Notes under the pieces: model-generated | What the model was told of the DNA's origin: nothing | Databases searched by the model: none | Seen by the model: only the letters and a program-made list of their open reading frames with translations | NCBI RefSeq assembly: GCF_050946405.1 | Contig: NZ_JBMNUS010000001.1 | Location: 186,001 to 250,000, forward strand | Reading direction: 5' to 3' | DNA length: 64,000 bases | Source: Pseudochelatococcus sp050946405 | GTDB lineage: Bacteria; Pseudomonadota; Alphaproteobacteria; Rhizobiales; Beijerinckiaceae | Position numbers and translations under genes: made by a program | In this document: piece by piece, positions 60,836 through 64,000 of the stretch | How the letters are laid out: every line of letters starts with the position of its first letter | How positions within the stretch are numbered: position 1 is the first letter of the stretch

Positions 60836-63267
60836 CGCCTCCCCAGTTGGGAAAGAAGCGCATGAGTGCCGACGCCGAGCAGGACGCACGCCATGAACAG
60901 CGCCAGCGCATAGACCATAAAGTTGCGCGACAGCCAGTTGGCTCCCACCATCCGCAGATTGAACAGATCGAGCGGCTGCGTGGGCACCAGGATGACGCGC
61001 TCCGGCGCCAGCGTCCGCACCTCCGGCGGAGACCGGCGGAACGCGGTGATGGCGCCGCCCACCCGCGGCCAGAGATCGGGGCGCGTGAGGTCGCCGACGG
61101 CGCTTTCCAGCGCCGGCGCGGATGCTGCCGTCATCACCGTCCACAGGCCCGCGCCCTCGGGGCTCGCGCCCTGCGCCAGCACGAGAGAGGCGTCGTCGGG
61201 CGGCGAATAGGGCACACTGGCGCGGAAAGGCAGAAGCGCGTCGAACGTCAGATCGAACGTGTCCGCCAGCCAGCGGCCGATTCCGCTCTCCGGCAGTTCG
61301 GCGGCAGCATCCGGCCCGGCGGCATCCAGCCCTCGGCCCATGCCGGCGGCGTCGGCATCCTGACGGTTCCGGCGCTGGCGAAAGCTCTCCGTCACGGCGT
61401 CATAGCCGAGGGTGCCCGAATCGTTCGCTTCCGCTTTCTCCGCGACTTCCGGGCGGAGCGTCGGCAATCCCGCCGCCAGCCCCGTCTGCGTGAAAGCCGC
61501 CGCCGGCAGCTTGCCGACCGCCCCGATCAGCAGCGCATCCCGGTCGCGAACGGCGTCGGCGTGCGGCACGATCTCGACGGACTGCACCCGCTGCGCGCCG
61601 GCGGCCAGCCGCGCGAGCAGGGTGGAGGCGGCGGCAATCGTGGCGCGCTCCCCGTCCGCGAGCAGGACGCGCAACGCATCCGGCTTCTGCCAGTAGGGGA
61701 AGCCGCGCGCGCCGAACGCCGAGAGGCGGGGCAAGGCGCCGATACGGGCAAAACGGGGAATGATCAGCCGGCTCGTTTCGAACAGGACGAAACGCGGCTG
61801 ATTCGACATGACCGTTTCCGGCGTGCAGGCGGCGTCGGCGGCGATGACGAAAGTGCCTTCCAGCGTGATGACATTCACGCCGGAACGGAAATGGCGCATG
61901 GGGATGCGGATGGGCAGTTGCCGCAGGCGCTCGCCGGTCCGTGTCTCCAGCGGCAGCACGGAAGCCACATGGCCGTTGACGCTCACCGTGAAGCGGCTGT
62001 CGGCGAGCAACGCCGGCGAGATGCCCGCATCGATGAGGAGGCGCGCCTCCCCGTAGGCCTGTGCATAAAAATCCGCCGGCAGGCCAACCGTCACCGAAGT
62101 CTCGAAGCGCCGCCCGGAGAACGACTGGTTCTCGACGCCGAGCTGCGCGAACGTCAATTCCGCGCCCTCCGTGACGAACGGCGCCGGCGGGTGGATGAAG
62201 GATGCCGTATCGATGCCCGCCGCATGGGCTCCGCTTCCCCCGGCGGTCGCGGCGATACCCGCGACGGCCTGGTCGATATCCTTCGCCGCCGCGCCGGTGA
62301 TCAGCAAGGCGGAACTGCCGTCGCGCAACATCGTGAAACCGACGGAACGGCCGGCCGACATGGCGCCGGCCGACATGGCGCCGGCAGCGGAGGCAAGCGC
62401 CGGCGGCAGCCTGGCCGCAGGGGCCATCACCACCACGAGTTCGCCGGGGCGAGAACCCTCCGGCACGCTCTGCGGCAAGGCGACGACAGGATGGCTGAAG
62501 CGCCCGCGCAACGCCAGCGCCTGCGAAAGACGCAGCAAGGGCTGCTCCATGCCCGCATCGACCCCGCCCGGCACGACCACCGACAGCGTGGTGCGGCCGT
62601 TCCGGTCGAAACCCGCCGCCGGAAGATCGTCGAGCGATTGCAGACGGAGGGCCGGAGCGTCGTTTCCGAACGTCAGCACCGTGCGGGCTGCGTCGATATC
62701 GGTCCAGAGCTCGTAGGTGCCGTCCACCGAGCATGCGACACGGTGGCGTTGCTCGGCTTCGATGCGGATGCTGTTCGCACCCGCCCGCATCATACCCTCG
62801 GCCAGCGGCGCCTCGAGGAGTTGCACGCCGTCGGGCGAGGCGATGGCCGTCTTCAGCACAGGCTGGCCGTTGATGAAGACTTGCAGCCGGGAGACCTCCG
62901 GCATCACGGCGATGGCATTGATGTAAGCCAGCTTCAGGCTTTTCGCCGCCTCCGCCTGCCCCGCCGTCAGGAAGATGCTCCAGGCGCGCGAGGCACGCTC
63001 GCCCGCAAATCGCAAATCCCCCATCGGCAGCAGATGCCGGACGATGTCGGGCGCGCGCACCGGCACGGACGCCGCCGGAAGTGCCGGCAACGGGGGAACC
63101 TCGGCCTGCGGGCGGGCGCGTTCTCTCTCGCCCGCGCTCTCGTGCTGCATGTCGAACGGCACTATGTGCCGCGCCTGCGCCAGATCGGTAAACCTGTCGA
63201 GGGACGGCGCGGCCGAGGGCACGGCGACTGCGCCGAGGATCAGGAAAACGGCGGCCGATCGTTTCAT
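60832..63267 (-). CDS. bcsB: Cellulose synthase regulatory subunit BcsB
   Basis: The 811-residue periplasmic protein has a signal peptide, two repeats of carbohydrate-binding and flavodoxin-like domains (for example VFINGQPVLKTAI and FTVSVNGHVASVLPLE), and a C-terminal transmembrane helix (YALALFMACVLLGVG) that anchors it next to BcsA. It guides the glucan across the periplasm and is needed for synthase activity. The ATG at 63267 overlaps the bcsA stop (ATGA). An in-frame 15-bp duplication (62354-62383) yields the peptide GAMSAGAMSAG. Confidence 0.93.
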   Translation of the reverse strand: MKRSAAVFLILGAVAVPSAAPSLDRFTDLAQARHIVPFDMQHESAGERERARPQAEVPPLPALPAASVPVRAPDIVRHLLPMGDLRFAGERASRAWSIFLTAGQAEAAKSLKLAYINAIAVMPEVSRLQVFINGQPVLKTAIASPDGVQLLEAPLAEGMMRAGANSIRIEAEQRHRVACSVDGTYELWTDIDAARTVLTFGNDAPALRLQSLDDLPAAGFDRNGRTTLSVVVPGGVDAGMEQPLLRLSQALALRGRFSHPVVALPQSVPEGSRPGELVVVMAPAARLPPALASAAGAMSAGAMSAGRSVGFTMLRDGSSALLITGAAAKDIDQAVAGIAATAGGSGAHAAGIDTASFIHPPAPFVTEGAELTFAQLGVENQSFSGRRFETSVTVGLPADFYAQAYGEARLLIDAGISPALLADSRFTVSVNGHVASVLPLETRTGERLRQLPIRIPMRHFRSGVNVITLEGTFVIAADAACTPETVMSNQPRFVLFETSRLIIPRFARIGALPRLSAFGARGFPYWQKPDALRVLLADGERATIAAASTLLARLAAGAQRVQSVEIVPHADAVRDRDALLIGAVGKLPAAAFTQTGLAAGLPTLRPEVAEKAEANDSGTLGYDAVTESFRQRRNRQDADAAGMGRGLDAAGPDAAAELPESGIGRWLADTFDLTFDALLPFRASVPYSPPDDASLVLAQGASPEGAGLWTVMTAASAPALESAVGDLTRPDLWPRVGGAITAFRRSPPEVRTLAPERVILVPTQPLDLFNLRMVGANWLSRNFMVYALALFMACVLLGVGTHALLSQLGRR
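62354..62383 (-). repeat. 15-bp in-frame tandem duplication in bcsB
   Basis: GCCGACATGGCGCCG is present twice without a gap at 62354-62368 and 62369-62383 and encodes two copies of GAMSA. The copies are identical. Confidence 0.9.
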
Positions 63268-64000
63268 GATCCCGCCCCCGCGACTTTCGCGCCCGAACGA
63301 CCGCGCGCGAACAGGAAGCGGAGCCCGCGCGCGGTCTGGCGAAGCGCCGTTCGCAGGAACCACAGCGACCCGCGCAAGATGCCGACATTGGCGCGCCGCG
63401 ACTTCTGGAACTTTTCCCACTGGTCGGCGCTGGCGAAGGCGAGATCGGCGATCAGGATGTGGTGGATCGCCCTGGTGGCGGCGAACTGGCATCCGATGCG
63501 CACCACGCCGTTCGCGGTCGTCTTGCGGACTATCACGGGCAGGGGCGCGCCGATCTCCCCCGACGAGGTTCGGAAGGTGATGGAGGCGTGGGAATCCCTC
63601 GGCAGCGATTCGGCGCGGGCGTTGACCAGCCGGATGCCCGCGCCGCCGATGGAGACGTCCTCGATCGTGCCGGCGAAGGTTTCGCCCCCGGCGGTGGTCA
63701 GGTCGCAGCGCCGCATGATGTCGACGCGGTGGGTGCTCCGCCTGTTGCGGCGCTCCGACACCACGCCCAGCGCGCAGCCGGCGATGATCAGGTTGACGAC
63801 GTTCCAGCCCCCGATGAGCACCATCAGCCCCGCCGTGCCGGGCCACAGGACGATCCGCACGATCGTCACCGCCAGCGCAACCGCGAGGATACCGAAGATG
63901 AAGAAGAGCGGCAGGCCGATGTCCGAAATCCGCGACTCCGCCCGCACCTCGTTCTTGGCGGTGACGCGGAAGGACGGCTTGCGCGGATTGATCAGCGCGG
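63264..64000 (-). CDS. bcsA: Cellulose synthase catalytic subunit BcsA, C-terminal part only
   Basis: The frame is open to the window edge, so about 245 residues of a protein of more than 700 are seen. They begin NPRKPSFRVTAKNE, the segment at the end of the catalytic region, then two membrane helices and a PilZ domain. The PilZ motifs are RSTHR (RxxxR) and DVSIGGAG (D/NxSxxG), which bind cyclic di-GMP and relieve autoinhibition of the synthase. The glycosyltransferase domain lies outside the window. The stop overlaps the bcsB start (ATGA). Confidence 0.93.
   Translation of the reverse strand, partial: ALINPRKPSFRVTAKNEVRAESRISDIGLPLFFIFGILAVALAVTIVRIVLWPGTAGLMVLIGGWNVVNLIIAGCALGVVSERRNRRSTHRVDIMRRCDLTTAGGETFAGTIEDVSIGGAGIRLVNARAESLPRDSHASITFRTSSGEIGAPLPVIVRKTTANGVVRIGCQFAATRAIHHILIADLAFASADQWEKFQKSRRANVGILRGSLWFLRTALRQTARGLRFLFARGRSGAKVAGAGS

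Overview
The window is a GC-rich chromosomal segment of an alphaproteobacterium, most likely in the order Hyphomicrobiales (Rhizobiales). The evidence is the block addA-addB-murU-tsaE/amgK-divL-ahcY-ptsH-EIIA-hprK-chvG-chvI with pckA divergent, which is a conserved neighbourhood in that order. The acetone carboxylase and the bcsA-bcsB-bcsZ-TPR cellulose cluster fit the same assignment. I cannot name a genus from sequence alone. Nearly every real gene is supported by recognisable motifs. Many junctions are ATGA or GTGA overlaps, which fix the starts and indicate translational coupling.

Layout. Positions 1-4406 (+) hold the 3' part of acxA, then acxB and acxC (acetone carboxylase beta, alpha, gamma), closed by a strong intrinsic terminator. 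Positions 4422-22618 (-) are a long same-strand array. Read in transcription order it is the ChvI/ChvG envelope-acid two-component system, HprK, a mannose-family EIIA and HPr (an incomplete regulatory PTS), ahcY with its own promoter and operator, the DivL-type pseudo-kinase, a TsaE-AmgK fusion, MurU, AddB, AddA and an FMN reductase. pckA is divergent at 22859. Positions 24474-29035 hold a UbiH-type hydroxylase (-), tesB (+) and the glnK-amtB ammonium module (+) behind a sigma-54-like promoter.

Positions 29080-35919 contain an orphan OmpR-type regulator with a cyclic-nucleotide-binding protein, a divergent L,D-transpeptidase, and a complete Dpp/Opp-type peptide ABC importer (-). Positions 36096-40693 form a surface-polysaccharide region: manC, a palindrome cluster, a Wzm/Wzt-type exporter and a rhamnosyltransferase-like GT2. 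Positions 40869-45061 are acyl and carbonyl metabolism: an aldehyde dehydrogenase, a 43-residue membrane protein, a CoA transferase/hydrolase and a hotdog thioesterase. Positions 45164-51717 carry a DUF808 membrane protein, a two-gene phosphate unit (Na/Pi cotransporter plus PstS-like protein) and a striking FAD-oxidoreductase/patatin fusion.

Positions 51828-57228 hold a small DUF6522-like protein, an M29 aminopeptidase, a MarR/DHA2 efflux pair, signal peptidase I and an alpha/beta hydrolase. Positions 57348-64000 (-) are the cellulose operon bcsA (partial), bcsB, bcsZ and a TPR gene that has no outer-membrane barrel.

The most unusual single gene is the FAD-reductase/patatin fusion at 49432-51717. 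Other points worth a look are the orphan PstS-Na/Pi pair, the Tyr-for-His DivL, the palindromic operator at ahcY, the palindrome cluster after manC, and four short tandem duplications (three in frame inside genes). I saw no tRNA, rRNA, CRISPR array, insertion sequence or prophage.
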